Positions 45,218 through 54,108 of a stretch of DNA of 64,000 bases are shown here, piece after piece. The translations under genes were made by a program, and so were the position numbers. The notes below the pieces were generated by a model that made no database searches, was not told where the DNA came from, and worked only from the letters and a program-made list of their open reading frames with translations. Location: the NCBI RefSeq assembly GCF_003313335.1, contig NZ_QMHP01000004.1, positions 358,761 through 422,760 of the forward strand. Direction: 5' to 3'. Origin of the DNA: Pedobacter zeaxanthinifaciens (GTDB taxonomy: Bacteria > Bacteroidota > Bacteroidia > Sphingobacteriales > Sphingobacteriaceae). Every line of letters begins with the position of its first letter. Position 1 is the stretch's first letter.

Positions 45218-45473
45218 TATCAGTTTTGAAATCTAATTATCAAAGAATTAACAATCGAACTGGAGTTATCAGCAAAGCTGTTGAGCTCAAGAAACTCCGG
45301 TTATGTTAATTTTGCGATCAAATCTGGCCATAGCGAAAGCTTGAAGGCAAAAAAGTAAACAACCATGGAAAAGTAAGAGCCCTACGGGGGCGAGCAAAAA
45401 ATAAATATGATGCAAATTTCAAGAATTGTAATACTGCCTAACCAGAACTCAAATTAGATATTGAATCAAAAAG

Positions 45474-45510
45474 AAAGCCACTTGACAATTAATCAAGCGG
45501 CTTTTTTAAC
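45474..45510. terminator. terminator, mainly for the minus-strand DUF2723 gene
   Basis: AAAGCC-A-CTTGA pairs with TCAAG-C-GGCTTT across 45474-45504 (one mismatch). T tracts occur on both strands, so it can act in both directions. Confidence 0.75.
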
Positions 45511-45525
45511 GAATCAAAAAATAGT

Positions 45526-48500
45526 TTATTGCATATTCATGAAATCAGGAGGTAACTCCCCAAAATATCTCTCAAAACCACCATAATTGTACAGTGATTT
45601 AAGCTGGTTTTCTAGTTCTTTAGCCAATTTAGGTTGTCCGTATTGTGCAGCAACCTTAGCCATAGGCATCAGGCCATAAAACAACCCAATTTGAATAGAG
45701 CGTTGACCAATCAGTTGTTTTTTACTATTGCTTACATCGCCTAAGTAAGTAATTTCCTTACCAACATAATCAGCATATTTTTTAATCAGCTGATTTGCTT
45801 TTTCAGTTTCTCCTAAAATGTAAAGGTTTTGGGCCATAGTAGCCACTCCCATTACCGCTCTAATATTGTAAATTTTGGTAGGCATTACCTCATCATATCT
45901 CTTCATCACTTTCTTAGCATCTTCAATTCTGCCAGCTTTAATTAAGCCAGTAGTTAAGCTGTTAAAAATGTTATTGAAAATAGAAATATCATCGGCTGAT
46001 TGGCTGTCCAAGTAACTTGCATTTTTAATATTGCCCCATTTGAACTTGTTCATTACATGTTCGTACATAGGCTCCAAATTAATTGGTTGCTCTTCCGAGT
46101 CATCTCTTTTCGAAGGATCAAGTGGAAGTAATCTCAACGCTAAACCTTCGCTGTATAAGTATTTATCTAATCCGTTGAACTGGTCAGATGGCACCGTACT
46201 GGCAAAATAAATTGGACGTTTCCAGTTGTTGTGTGCTAAAATATCAAACATGGCAAGTGTACCTTTAGTTACGTAGCCTTTATTGAAAGTCCAATTTAAG
46301 CTAGGAACAATTTGGTTACGCATGCTATCCGGTAAGGTTTTAGTATTAATTACATCCTGCGGATTAACCGTTAACTTAAAGTTTTTACTAGGAATGAAAT
46401 TAGTTTTAGTACCATCATTTAAAGGTAGTTTGTCATTATCATCATCAGATAATAGCAAGTCTACAATTTGTTTAATTTCAATAGGCTCTGCAATAGCCAT
46501 ATCTTTATAATACATTACATCTCTAAGTCCTGAAACGTATTGTTTTTCCGTCATTGAAATTGGCAAAGGCTCTGATTCATGAACTTTTCGTTTCATGCCA
46601 TTGATGTACCAATCCGTATCAAATAAGCTCAGGTTAACCAGCCTAATGTCAGGTCTAATACCTTCTACTTCTTGTGCATACCAAAGTGGGTAAGTATCAT
46701 TATCGCCGTAGGTAAATAAAATGGCATTAGGCGCACATGATTCCATATAGCTAATGGCAATATCTCTCGATAATGTTTTGGTAGATCTATCATGGTCGTT
46801 CCAGCCTTCTTTAGCCATTAATACCGGAGCAATCAGCAATCCAACAGCTACTGCTGCAATTGCGCCTACCTTCGGGTCAAGTTTTTTAAATATCCACTCC
46901 CTAAGTGCGATAACGCCTAAGCCTATCCAAATGGCAAAGGCATAAAAAGAGCCTACGTAGGCATAATCTCTCTCTCTAGGTTCCATTGGTTTTTGATTCA
47001 GGTAAATTACAATGGCTAATCCCGTAAAGAAGAAAAGCAAGCCAATAATTCCTGCATCTTTAGGGTGGCGACCGAAATGCCAAACTGCACCAATCAAACC
47101 TAAAATCAACGGTAAAAAGAAGAAGCGGTTATATGAAGTACTTTCTTTGATAGAAGGAGGGAGGTTGGTTTGGTCACCATAAAGCATGGCATCAATTGGT
47201 TTTACACCACTAATCCACTGTCCTTCATACAAACTGCCCTGGCCTTGCTCTTCGTTTTGGCGGCCAGCAAAATTCCAAAGGAAATAACGCATGTACATGA
47301 AGCCCACCTGATGGCGCATAAAGAAACCAACATTATCGAAGAAACTTGGGAAGTGATCATCACTGAAACCCATCATGTCTTTATAATAGTCGATATGTCT
47401 TTGCTCATCGCTGTACATCCTTGGGAAAAGCACTTCGTGTTGTAGCCTGCGAATACTATCAGGGAAATTTTCGTTTTCACCGTAAGTAGTTTTTCTTTTC
47501 ACTCCTGATACTTCGTACTTGGTATCGCCTTTACGGTAAGTTTTGCCTGTTTCTACATAAATAGGCGCTGATCCATCGTCTTTATATTTAGGGATTGAAT
47601 TATAGTTAGGGCCAACTAATAATGGTCTATCGCCATATTGTTCGCGGTTCAGGTAACCTAAAAACGAAAAAGCGTTATCAGGGTCACTGTTGTTCAAGTT
47701 TGGTTTTGCCTGTGCTCTAATTAAAATCATAGCAAATGAGCCGTAACCGAAAATGATTAATGTAGTAGATAAGAGCGCAAGATTTAAAATTTTCTTTTGG
47801 TGTTTGATAGAGTACTTGATACCCCAAACCAAACCGCCAATTAATAGGATGGCAAAAAATAGAACCCCAGTTCCAAAGCCTAAGCCTAAGGTATTTACAA
47901 AAAACAAATCGAAGTAGGCGCCAAAGGAAACTAAGTATTGGATAATGCCATATTGCACAACCGCTAAAATAAGGATACCAACACCCAAAGTTTTAAAAAT
48001 ACCGGCTGTTGTTGGTTTCTCTGACTTTTTGAAATAGTATACAAATGCAATAGCCGGGATAGTTAATAGGTTTAATAAGTGGATACCGATAGAAAGTCCC
48101 ATAATGTAAGCAATGAACAACAACCATCTGTCTGCCTTAGGTTCATCAGCTACTGCTTCCCATTTCAAAATACCCCAAAACACAATGGCGGTAAATAAAG
48201 AAGATAAAGCGTAAACCTCTGCTTCTACCGCCGAGAACCAAAAGCTATCAGAATAGGTATAAGCCAAAGCACCAACTACGCCCGCACCCATGATGGTGAT
48301 TAACGTGGATTTGCTAATTTCTTCGCCTTTTTTAACCAGCACTTTTTTGGCTAACGCTGTAATAGTCCAAAACAAAAACAATATAGTTGCTCCACTAGCT
48401 ACCGCCGAACCGAAATTCATGAAGTAAGCGATCTTAGTTTTATCGCCCATGGCTAGTAGCGAGAAAAAGCGCTCAATCATCAAAAATAATGGGGCACCTG

Positions 48501-48651
48501 GCTGGTGAACTACCTGCATTTTATACGCAGATGCGATAAACTCACCACAATCCCAAAAACTTGCAGTGGGTTCTAACGTGAGTACATAAGTGGTTGTTGC
48601 TATTAAAAAGCAAATCCAGCCAATAATATTGTTTGTTTTTGTATAGTTCAT
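45526..48651 (-). CDS. DUF2723 membrane glycosyltransferase-like protein (TMEM260-related)
   Basis: 1041 residues. The first ~570 residues hold about eleven to thirteen membrane helices. Between the first helices lies the conserved acidic loop FWDCGEFIASAYKMQVVHQP, placed as the catalytic Asp/Glu of GT-C enzymes. The C-terminal ~450 residues are soluble with TPR-like helices (IEDAKKVMKRYDEVM, GETEKANQLIKKYADYV). The human relative TMEM260 is a protein O-mannosyltransferase; in Bacteroidota the family is a candidate for protein O-glycosylation in the periplasm. Donor and acceptor are not known from sequence. It is monocistronic. Confidence 0.9.
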   Translation of the reverse strand: MNYTKTNNIIGWICFLIATTTYVLTLEPTASFWDCGEFIASAYKMQVVHQPGAPLFLMIERFFSLLAMGDKTKIAYFMNFGSAVASGATILFLFWTITALAKKVLVKKGEEISKSTLITIMGAGVVGALAYTYSDSFWFSAVEAEVYALSSLFTAIVFWGILKWEAVADEPKADRWLLFIAYIMGLSIGIHLLNLLTIPAIAFVYYFKKSEKPTTAGIFKTLGVGILILAVVQYGIIQYLVSFGAYFDLFFVNTLGLGFGTGVLFFAILLIGGLVWGIKYSIKHQKKILNLALLSTTLIIFGYGSFAMILIRAQAKPNLNNSDPDNAFSFLGYLNREQYGDRPLLVGPNYNSIPKYKDDGSAPIYVETGKTYRKGDTKYEVSGVKRKTTYGENENFPDSIRRLQHEVLFPRMYSDEQRHIDYYKDMMGFSDDHFPSFFDNVGFFMRHQVGFMYMRYFLWNFAGRQNEEQGQGSLYEGQWISGVKPIDAMLYGDQTNLPPSIKESTSYNRFFFLPLILGLIGAVWHFGRHPKDAGIIGLLFFFTGLAIVIYLNQKPMEPRERDYAYVGSFYAFAIWIGLGVIALREWIFKKLDPKVGAIAAVAVGLLIAPVLMAKEGWNDHDRSTKTLSRDIAISYMESCAPNAILFTYGDNDTYPLWYAQEVEGIRPDIRLVNLSLFDTDWYINGMKRKVHESEPLPISMTEKQYVSGLRDVMYYKDMAIAEPIEIKQIVDLLLSDDDNDKLPLNDGTKTNFIPSKNFKLTVNPQDVINTKTLPDSMRNQIVPSLNWTFNKGYVTKGTLAMFDILAHNNWKRPIYFASTVPSDQFNGLDKYLYSEGLALRLLPLDPSKRDDSEEQPINLEPMYEHVMNKFKWGNIKNASYLDSQSADDISIFNNIFNSLTTGLIKAGRIEDAKKVMKRYDEVMPTKIYNIRAVMGVATMAQNLYILGETEKANQLIKKYADYVGKEITYLGDVSNSKKQLIGQRSIQIGLFYGLMPMAKVAAQYGQPKLAKELENQLKSLYNYGGFERYFGELPPDFMNMQ

Positions 48652-48822
48652 ATTAAAGCGATATGAGATTTTTACCTTGCGTTTGGTGCATTAAAATGCT
48701 GCCGAAAATAAAAAAATAGATTGACATAGGTGTTAAGCGTTAACCTTATTTAACAAAAAATAACTAAATCTGCCTGATAATCAATGAGCCTGTATTTTTT
48801 TTAATTTTTTTTGCTCAATATG

Positions 48823-48853
48823 TTTGCAGGTTTCAAAAAACTGCGTACATTTG
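48823..48853 (+). promoter_or_regulatory. promoter of tRNA-Gln
   Basis: TTTG (48823-48826), a 19-base spacer and TACATTTG (48846-48853) match the Bacteroidota consensus exactly. The tRNA begins 34 bases later. Confidence 0.8.
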
Positions 48854-48887
48854 CATTCCATTTCGGAACATAAGTTTTGAAATTGAT

Positions 48888-48958
48888 TGTCCGATAGTAT
48901 AAAGGTAGTACGACGGTTTTTGGTACCGTTTGTCTTGGTTCGAATCCAGGTCGGACAA
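48888..48958 (+). tRNA. tRNA-Gln (anticodon TTG)
   Basis: The acceptor TGTCCGA (48888-48894) pairs with TCGGACA (48951-48957), with A as discriminator. The anticodon stem ACGGT/ACCGT encloses loop TTTTGGT, which gives anticodon TTG for Gln. The T arm has GGTTCGAATCC. A hairpin terminator follows 11 bases later. Confidence 0.95.
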
Positions 48959-48969
48959 CAAAATCATTT

Positions 48970-49001
48970 CGGGTTGTGTATAAAACCGCAACCCGTTTTT
49001 T
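48970..49001 (+). terminator. terminator or attenuator between tRNA-Gln and prs
   Basis: CGGGTTG (48970-48976) pairs with CAACCCG (48989-48995), extended inward by T-G and G-C pairs, followed by six T. The prs ATG is only 27 bases downstream. Confidence 0.75.
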
Positions 49002-49028
49002 ATTAACAAGCATTGATATCCGCAAATC

Positions 49029-49970
49029 ATGCCATTGCAATTTAACCCTGTTAAAATTTTTGCTGGAAGTGGAACGAAAGCTCTAGCTAGCAAAATAGCC
49101 GAAGAATACGGCAAACCTCTCGGTGATGTAACCCTAAGTAAATTTAGCGATGGCGAATTCCAGCCTTCATTCGATGAATCGGTAAGAGGATCAGACGTAT
49201 TTTTGGTACAGTCTACTTACCAGCCAAGCGATAACTTAATGGAGCTTTTGTTAATGGTAGATGCGGCTCGTAGGGCCTCTGCACATTACATTACTGCTGT
49301 TGTTCCGTATTATGGTTTGGCTCGTCAGGATAGAAAAGATAAACCTCGTGTAGCCATTGGCGCTAAGTTGGTAGCCAACTTGTTAAAAGCTGCAGGTATT
49401 CATCGTATCATGACAATGGATTTGCACGCAGCGCAAATTCAAGGTTTTTTTGATATTCCGGTTGACCACTTAGATGCTTCGGTGATTTTTGTGCCATATA
49501 TCAAAAGCTTAGGCCTTGAAAATTTAACCATTGCTTCGCCTGATATGGGTGGCTCGTACAGAGCTAGAACTTTTGCGAAGTTTTTTAACGCCGAAGTGGT
49601 AATTTGCGATAAACGTCGTAAGCGTGCTAACGAGATTGAGGCGATGTCCATCATAGGTGATGTTACCGGACAGGATATTGTATTGATTGATGATATTTGC
49701 GACACTGCTGGAACCTTAGCTAAAGCTGCAGCATTGATTATGGAAAACGGTGCTAAAAGTGTAAGAGCGGTTTGTACGCACCCAGTTTTATCGGGTAAAG
49801 CTTACGAAACCATTGAAAACTCTGCTTTAGAAGAATTGATTGTAACAGATACCATTCCGTTAAAGCAGCAAAGCGCCAAAATTAGACAACTGAGTACAGC
49901 AAAATTATTTGCTAAGGCTATTGCTAGTGTAAATGAGTACGGCTCAATTAGTGAGCTATTTAAAGTGTAA
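49029..49970 (+). CDS. prs: ribose-phosphate pyrophosphokinase (housekeeping)
   Basis: 313 residues, standard length for class I PRPP synthetases. It has IFAGSGTKALASKIA at the start, FSDGEFQPSFDESVRG, the flexible loop YYGLARQDRKDKPRVAI, MTMDLHAAQIQGFF with the catalytic His, and the PRPP loop IVLIDDICDTAGTLAKAA. It makes PRPP from ribose-5-phosphate and ATP for nucleotides, His, Trp and NAD. The neighbours tRNA-Gln, rplY and pth are the usual Bacteroidota order. A terminator hairpin just upstream suggests attenuation or readthrough control. Confidence 0.97.
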   Translation: MPLQFNPVKIFAGSGTKALASKIAEEYGKPLGDVTLSKFSDGEFQPSFDESVRGSDVFLVQSTYQPSDNLMELLLMVDAARRASAHYITAVVPYYGLARQDRKDKPRVAIGAKLVANLLKAAGIHRIMTMDLHAAQIQGFFDIPVDHLDASVIFVPYIKSLGLENLTIASPDMGGSYRARTFAKFFNAEVVICDKRRKRANEIEAMSIIGDVTGQDIVLIDDICDTAGTLAKAAALIMENGAKSVRAVCTHPVLSGKAYETIENSALEELIVTDTIPLKQQSAKIRQLSTAKLFAKAIASVNEYGSISELFKV

Positions 49971-49997
49971 TTAAAGGTAGGAGGTAGAAGGAGTAAG

Positions 49998-50028
49998 GCC
50001 TAGTTCTTAATACTAAATACTAAATACT
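49998..50028 (+). repeat. short tandem AT-rich repeat upstream of rplY
   Basis: Four degenerate copies of an ATACTAA-type octamer occur in tandem between prs and rplY, followed by an A-rich stretch before the ATG. It may be slippage-prone leader DNA; no function is evident. Confidence 0.5.
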
Positions 50029-50055
50029 TGATACTAATAATTAAATAAATAAAAA

Positions 50056-50637
50056 ATGAAAACTATCGCTATTAGCGGTTCTCCAAGAGAGAACGTAGGG
50101 AAACGCGATGCCAAAGAGCTTCGCTACGAAGGTAAGGTTCCCGCAGTATTGTACGGAGGTCAAGAGCAAGTTCACTTTGCCGTTAGCAGAACTGATTTAA
50201 ACGAAGCTATCTACTCTCCAGAAGCTAACTTTGTTGAGATTGATTTAGGTGGCAAAAAAGTAAAAGCTATCATCAAGGATACTCAATTTCACCCGTTAAC
50301 TGATTTATTATTACACGTAGATTTTCTTCAATTATTTGATGATAAAGCAATCAATATGGAAATTCCAGTGAAATTAACAGGAACTTCTCCAGGTGTAAAA
50401 ATGGGTGGTAAATTGGTGCAAAAATTACGTAAACTACGTGTTAAAGCATTCCCTAAAAACATGCCTCAGGTAGTTGAAGTAAGCATCGCTAAGTTAGAAG
50501 TTGGTAACTTGTTCCGCGTACGCGACCTAGAAAAAGGTGAGTTCCAAGTAACTAACACTCCTGAAGATACTATCGTTTCAGTAGCAATGTCAAGAGCATT
50601 GAAACAAGCTGAAAACGAAGCTAAAGGTAAAAAATAA
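50056..50637 (+). CDS. rplY: 50S ribosomal protein L25/Ctc
   Basis: 193 residues, the long Ctc form with an extra C-terminal beta domain. The L25 domain includes GSPRENVGKRDAKELRYEGK, VPAVLYGGQEQVHFAV and FHPLTDLLLHVDFLQL, the 5S-rRNA-binding region. The C-terminal domain starts at about residue 95 with KAINMEIPVKLTGTSPGVK. The last ~15 residues are charged (ENEAKGKK). It lies 85 bases after prs, probably on the same transcript, and is followed by a terminator. Confidence 0.96.
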   Translation: MKTIAISGSPRENVGKRDAKELRYEGKVPAVLYGGQEQVHFAVSRTDLNEAIYSPEANFVEIDLGGKKVKAIIKDTQFHPLTDLLLHVDFLQLFDDKAINMEIPVKLTGTSPGVKMGGKLVQKLRKLRVKAFPKNMPQVVEVSIAKLEVGNLFRVRDLEKGEFQVTNTPEDTIVSVAMSRALKQAENEAKGKK

Positions 50638-50659
50638 TCGAGCTTCTTGATTAAGAGAT

Positions 50660-50694
50660 AAAGCGTCCCAACGTAAAGTAGGGGCGCTTTTTTT
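50660..50694 (+). terminator. rplY terminator
   Basis: AAAGCGTCCC (50660-50669) pairs with GGGGCGCTTT (50681-50690), one T-G pair, and runs into a T tract. Confidence 0.85.
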
Positions 50695-50740
50695 GTTTCA
50701 CGCTTGCTTTCGAAGCAGAGACTTTTGTAAGCTAAACCTT

Positions 50741-50777
50741 ATAGTAGCGGCAGCTCCCGAGTGAAACTCGGGACTAT
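50741..50777. repeat. palindromic intergenic element (CCCGAG stem)
   Basis: TCCCGAGT (50755-50762), loop GAA, ACTCGGGA (50766-50773), with outer ATAGT/ACTAT able to pair. It is related in design to the stems at 43608 and 45144. Confidence 0.65.
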
Positions 50778-51062
50778 AGCGGATAGAAGGACTTTCGGTT
50801 GCGATTGTGAACTTACCTTGCTTTTCTTAATATTTCAATGATGTTGCTTTTTTCCGTCATTGCAATACACGAAGCAATTTAATGACTATTGGTGGGAAAT
50901 AGAACGTACTTTAAATTGCCTAGTAACGACAACCATTTTTAAATCAATACAACCATATCAACTAACCATCAATTAGGAAAATTCGCAAGTCAAATAACTA
51001 TCATCCCGCTTTTGAACATGATACTTTTATTGCTTAGCTTTCCAATTTAACACTTAACTGCT

Positions 51063-51070
51063 TACATTTG
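51063..51070 (+). promoter_or_regulatory. -7 box immediately before the pth start
   Basis: TACATTTG matches TAnnTTTG exactly and ends four bases before ATG 51075, predicting a leaderless or nearly leaderless transcript. Confidence 0.55.
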
Positions 51071-51074
51071 CCAC

Positions 51075-51635
51075 ATGAAATTTCTTATAGTAGGCTTGGG
51101 TAATATTGGTGCCGAGTATGTTGGTACTAGGCATAATATTGGTTTTGATATTGCAGATGAATTGGTTGCGGGTTTGGAAGGTAATTTTGAACATGGTAGA
51201 TTGGCCTATCATGCTGAAGTATCTCACAAGGGTAAAAAACTGCATGTAATTAAACCCACTACTTACATGAACCTGAGCGGTAAAGCGGTAAATTATTGGA
51301 TGAAAGAACTAAAAATAGCGCCTGAAAATGTGTTGGTTTTAGTAGACGACTTAGCTTTGCCCCTAGGAAAGTTGCGCATGAAATTGCAGGGAAGTAGCGC
51401 CGGCCACAATGGTTTGAAGAGCATTGAAGAAGTATGCGGTGGTCAAAATTATGCTCGTCTACGTTTCGGCATAGGAGATGATTTCCCGAAAGGTAGACAA
51501 GTGGACTTTGTGCTTGGCCAGTTTGATAAGAACGAGAAAAAGGAACTGCCGGTATTAATTAACAGGGCAGTTAGCATGATTAAGAGCTTTGCTACCATTG
51601 GCGCTGCACAAACCATGACACTTTTTAACAAGTAA
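51075..51635 (+). CDS. pth: peptidyl-tRNA hydrolase
   Basis: 186 residues, standard length. It has the N-terminal FLIVGLGNIGAEYVGTRHNIGF with the catalytic His of TRHNIG, then KPTTYMNLSGKAV, VDDLALPLGKLRM, SSAGHNGLKSIE and RLRFGIG. It releases peptides from prematurely dropped peptidyl-tRNA. The clustering with prs, rplY and tRNA-Gln is common in this phylum. It is convergent with the signalling operon, whose last stop is 37 bases away. Confidence 0.97.
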   Translation: MKFLIVGLGNIGAEYVGTRHNIGFDIADELVAGLEGNFEHGRLAYHAEVSHKGKKLHVIKPTTYMNLSGKAVNYWMKELKIAPENVLVLVDDLALPLGKLRMKLQGSSAGHNGLKSIEEVCGGQNYARLRFGIGDDFPKGRQVDFVLGQFDKNEKKELPVLINRAVSMIKSFATIGAAQTMTLFNK

Positions 51636-51672
51636 AATTGCCAAATGACCTTTAAAGTTGGCCTTTGGTGGC

Positions 51673-53262
51673 TTACCTGTTAAGTAGAGCGCTTATTTTT
51701 TCGTGTAATACGCCAATTTTAAATGGTTTACCAATAATATCATCGGCACCTACTTCTTTAGCTGTCGCTTTATCCTGATCTAACACGCCTGCAGAAAAGG
51801 AAATGATCGGAATATTTTCCTTGCCCGCAATATGGCCGCTTCTGATTTTTTTAATGGCTTCCAGGCCGTTCATCACTGGCATGTAGGTGTCCATTAGCAC
51901 CAAATCAAAATGATCTTTTTCAAGCGCCTCTAAAGCTGCTGCACCATTGGTTACAACGGTGGTTTGCACCTTCCAATCGTTAAGTATTTTAACAATCAGA
52001 AACACGTTGATAGAATTGTCTTCGGCTACTAAAATTTTAGTGCCATCTAAGGTAGGTAGTTGTTCAATAGGTCGTTTTACGGGTTCTTCGTTTGCCTTTT
52101 CCACTGTTTTATACCATTTAGTAAATGAAAATGTGCTTCCTTTTCCAAGTTCGCTTTGTACATCCAGCTCGCCACCTTTTAGCTCGGCCAGTTTTTTAAC
52201 AATAGATAGGCCTAGCCCTGTACCACCATAAACACGGGTGTGTACGTTTTCTACTTGCTCAAACGATTGGAATATGGTTTCTATGTTATCTTTTGAAATT
52301 CCGATACCTGTATCAGTAACAGAGAACTTAAGTAACTTGGTGTTTGGTCTTTCTTCTATCGCTTCTATTTTGAAAATTACTTCGCCTTCGTTAGTGAATT
52401 TCACTGCATTGCTCAGCAAGTTCATGAAAATTTGATTTAGGCGAAGCGAATCGGCCATGATATATCTTGGAACGTTATCTGCAATGGTGAGTTTGAGTGA
52501 TATCCCTTTTTCCAAAGCTTTGACGTTAAGCAGGTTGGAGGCTGAGGTGGCCAAATCTTTAATGTCGGTTTTCGCAAAATTGATTTTATATTTACCAGCT
52601 TCTATTTTCGATAAGTCTAATATATCATTGATTACGCCCAAAAGTGAGTTTGAAGACACATCTAGTAAGTTCACAATTTCTTTCAGTTCCTCGTTTAAAT
52701 CGGCTTGTTTAAGCAGGTGCACTAAACCAATAATACCGTTGATCGGTGTTCGTATTTCGTGGCTCATGTTGGCCATGAAGTTTTCTTTCGCTCTTTTTCC
52801 CTGTTCAGCGTCTTCCTTTGCCTTAATTAAATCACCTTGCACTTGCTCTAATTGCAAGTTTTTAGTTTTGATTTCGCGTTGAGTTCGCACCAATTGGATA
52901 AAAGAATCCACTTTTGCTGATGTAATGTAGGGATCTAAAGGTTTGTAAAGGTAATCTACCGCTCCGGCGCTTAAACCTTTAATGGCGTATTTGGCCTCGG
53001 TAGATATTGCCGTAACAAAAATGATCAGGATGTCTTGTGTACGAGCGTTATTTTTTAATATCTCCACCAATTCAAAGCCATTCATTTCCGGCATTTGTAC
53101 ATCTACAAGGGCTATAGCGATATCTTTTTCCCAGCAAATGCGTAAAGCTTCGTTAGGGGAGGTGGTAGATATGATATTGATGTCGTTTCTATTCAAAAGG
53201 GCTTCTAAAGCAATAATATTTTCCTGCTTATCATCCACTATTAGAAGGTTAATTTTACTCAT
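51673..53262 (-). CDS. hybrid histidine kinase, REC-HisKA-HATPase-REC
   Basis: 529 residues, no membrane segment. The N-terminal receiver (LLIVDDKQENIIAL, phospho-acceptor in LVDVQMPEMNG) is joined by a coiled coil (~115-165) to HisKA with the His box FMANMSHEIRTPINGIIG. HATPase_c has NLLSNAVKFTNEGEV and GTGLGLSIVKKL. A second receiver ends the protein (LVAEDNSINVF, LVLMDTYMPVMNG). The N-terminal receiver suggests input from another phosphodonor, most likely the large kinase encoded upstream in this operon. It follows the cheR gene by 12 bases. Confidence 0.93.
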   Translation of the reverse strand: MSKINLLIVDDKQENIIALEALLNRNDINIISTTSPNEALRICWEKDIAIALVDVQMPEMNGFELVEILKNNARTQDILIIFVTAISTEAKYAIKGLSAGAVDYLYKPLDPYITSAKVDSFIQLVRTQREIKTKNLQLEQVQGDLIKAKEDAEQGKRAKENFMANMSHEIRTPINGIIGLVHLLKQADLNEELKEIVNLLDVSSNSLLGVINDILDLSKIEAGKYKINFAKTDIKDLATSASNLLNVKALEKGISLKLTIADNVPRYIMADSLRLNQIFMNLLSNAVKFTNEGEVIFKIEAIEERPNTKLLKFSVTDTGIGISKDNIETIFQSFEQVENVHTRVYGGTGLGLSIVKKLAELKGGELDVQSELGKGSTFSFTKWYKTVEKANEEPVKRPIEQLPTLDGTKILVAEDNSINVFLIVKILNDWKVQTTVVTNGAAALEALEKDHFDLVLMDTYMPVMNGLEAIKKIRSGHIAGKENIPIISFSAGVLDQDKATAKEVGADDIIGKPFKIGVLHEKISALLNR

Positions 53263-53274
53263 TTAAGGTAGATT

Positions 53275-54096
53275 TTAATTAATTTTTTGATAAATGTTGT
53301 TTTTTTTGTCGACCGGTTTGAATTTCTTCGCCAATTTTTGATCTCTGATAGTCTCTTTCCCACCTAGGCATAGGAAGCCAAAGTTCGCTAAGCTTTCGTA
53401 AAATAAATTGATTACGGTATTTTGTAACTGAGGATTGAAATAGATTAATACATTTCTACAGGATATTACCTGAAATTCGTTAAAGGGGCCGTCGGAAACT
53501 AAATTGTGCATAGAAAACAGCACATTTTTTTTGAGATGCCTAGAAATAGAGGCAGCATCATATTGGGCAACGTAATGGTTTGCTAATGATTTTCCTCCAT
53601 CAACAGCGAGGTAATTCTCCGAGTATTGTTTCATTTTTTGTAGGTCGTAAATACCCTCTTTTGCTGTTTCAAGTACTTTATGGTTAATATCGGTTCCGTA
53701 AAAAAAACTCCTATTGTAAAGTCCGTATTCTTCAAAAAGTATCGCAAACGAGTATAACTCTTCGCCAGTAGAGCAACCTGCGTTCCAAACCTTTAAGTGC
53801 TGATAGGAGCTGAGGTAGGGAAGCACGTTATCCTTAATTGATTTAAAAAATTTAGGGTCGCGAAACATCTCCGTAACGTTTACGGTAATCTCATTTAAAA
53901 AGTCGTGGAAAAAGTTTTCGTTATTGATCAGTGTGTTTCTTAAATCAAAATAATCGAGCCTTTTTAGCACCATAATTCTATTGAGCCTTCTTTTTAGCGA
54001 TGCCCTAGAATAACCTCCAAAATCAAACCCGTAAATGTTTTTGGCAACAACAATAATATCTTCTACTTGCTCGTCTGTAATCACCTCGTGTGTCAT
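53275..54096 (-). CDS. CheR-type SAM-dependent methyltransferase
   Basis: 273 residues. The CheR N-terminal helical domain (YGFDFGGYSRASLKRRLNRI) is followed by the SAM-binding domain with VNVTEMFRDPKFF, KVWNAGCSTGEELYSFAILF, FYGTDINHKVLETA and FQVISCRNVLIYF. CheR enzymes methylate glutamates of chemoreceptors. Here no receptor and no CheB methylesterase is nearby, and the gene sits between two hybrid kinases. The target may be the coiled-coil region of the large kinase; this is inference. Confidence 0.92.
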   Translation of the reverse strand: MTHEVITDEQVEDIIVVAKNIYGFDFGGYSRASLKRRLNRIMVLKRLDYFDLRNTLINNENFFHDFLNEITVNVTEMFRDPKFFKSIKDNVLPYLSSYQHLKVWNAGCSTGEELYSFAILFEEYGLYNRSFFYGTDINHKVLETAKEGIYDLQKMKQYSENYLAVDGGKSLANHYVAQYDAASISRHLKKNVLFSMHNLVSDGPFNEFQVISCRNVLIYFNPQLQNTVINLFYESLANFGFLCLGGKETIRDQKLAKKFKPVDKKNNIYQKIN

Positions 54097-54108
54097 GTTT
54101 ATCTTATC

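Larger units (their letters stand above)
44959..45525. other. gene-free intergenic region with hairpins
   Basis: 567 bases. It holds the accA terminator, the long palindromic element at 45144-45217, an imperfect inverted repeat AACTGGAGTT (45258-45267) / AACTCCGGTT (45293-45302), and the terminator of the DUF2723 gene. All frames are broken by stops. Confidence 0.65.
50638..51074. other. intergenic region between rplY and pth
   Basis: 437 bases without a gene. It contains the rplY terminator, a palindromic element at 50741-50777 and the pth -7 box at its right end. The rest is AT-rich with no visible pattern. Confidence 0.6.

Noticed and set aside
48888..48958. tRNA-Gln as an integration site for a mobile element
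   Set aside because: The downstream genes are housekeeping (prs, rplY, pth), no integrase is present, and no second copy of the tRNA 3' end was noticed.
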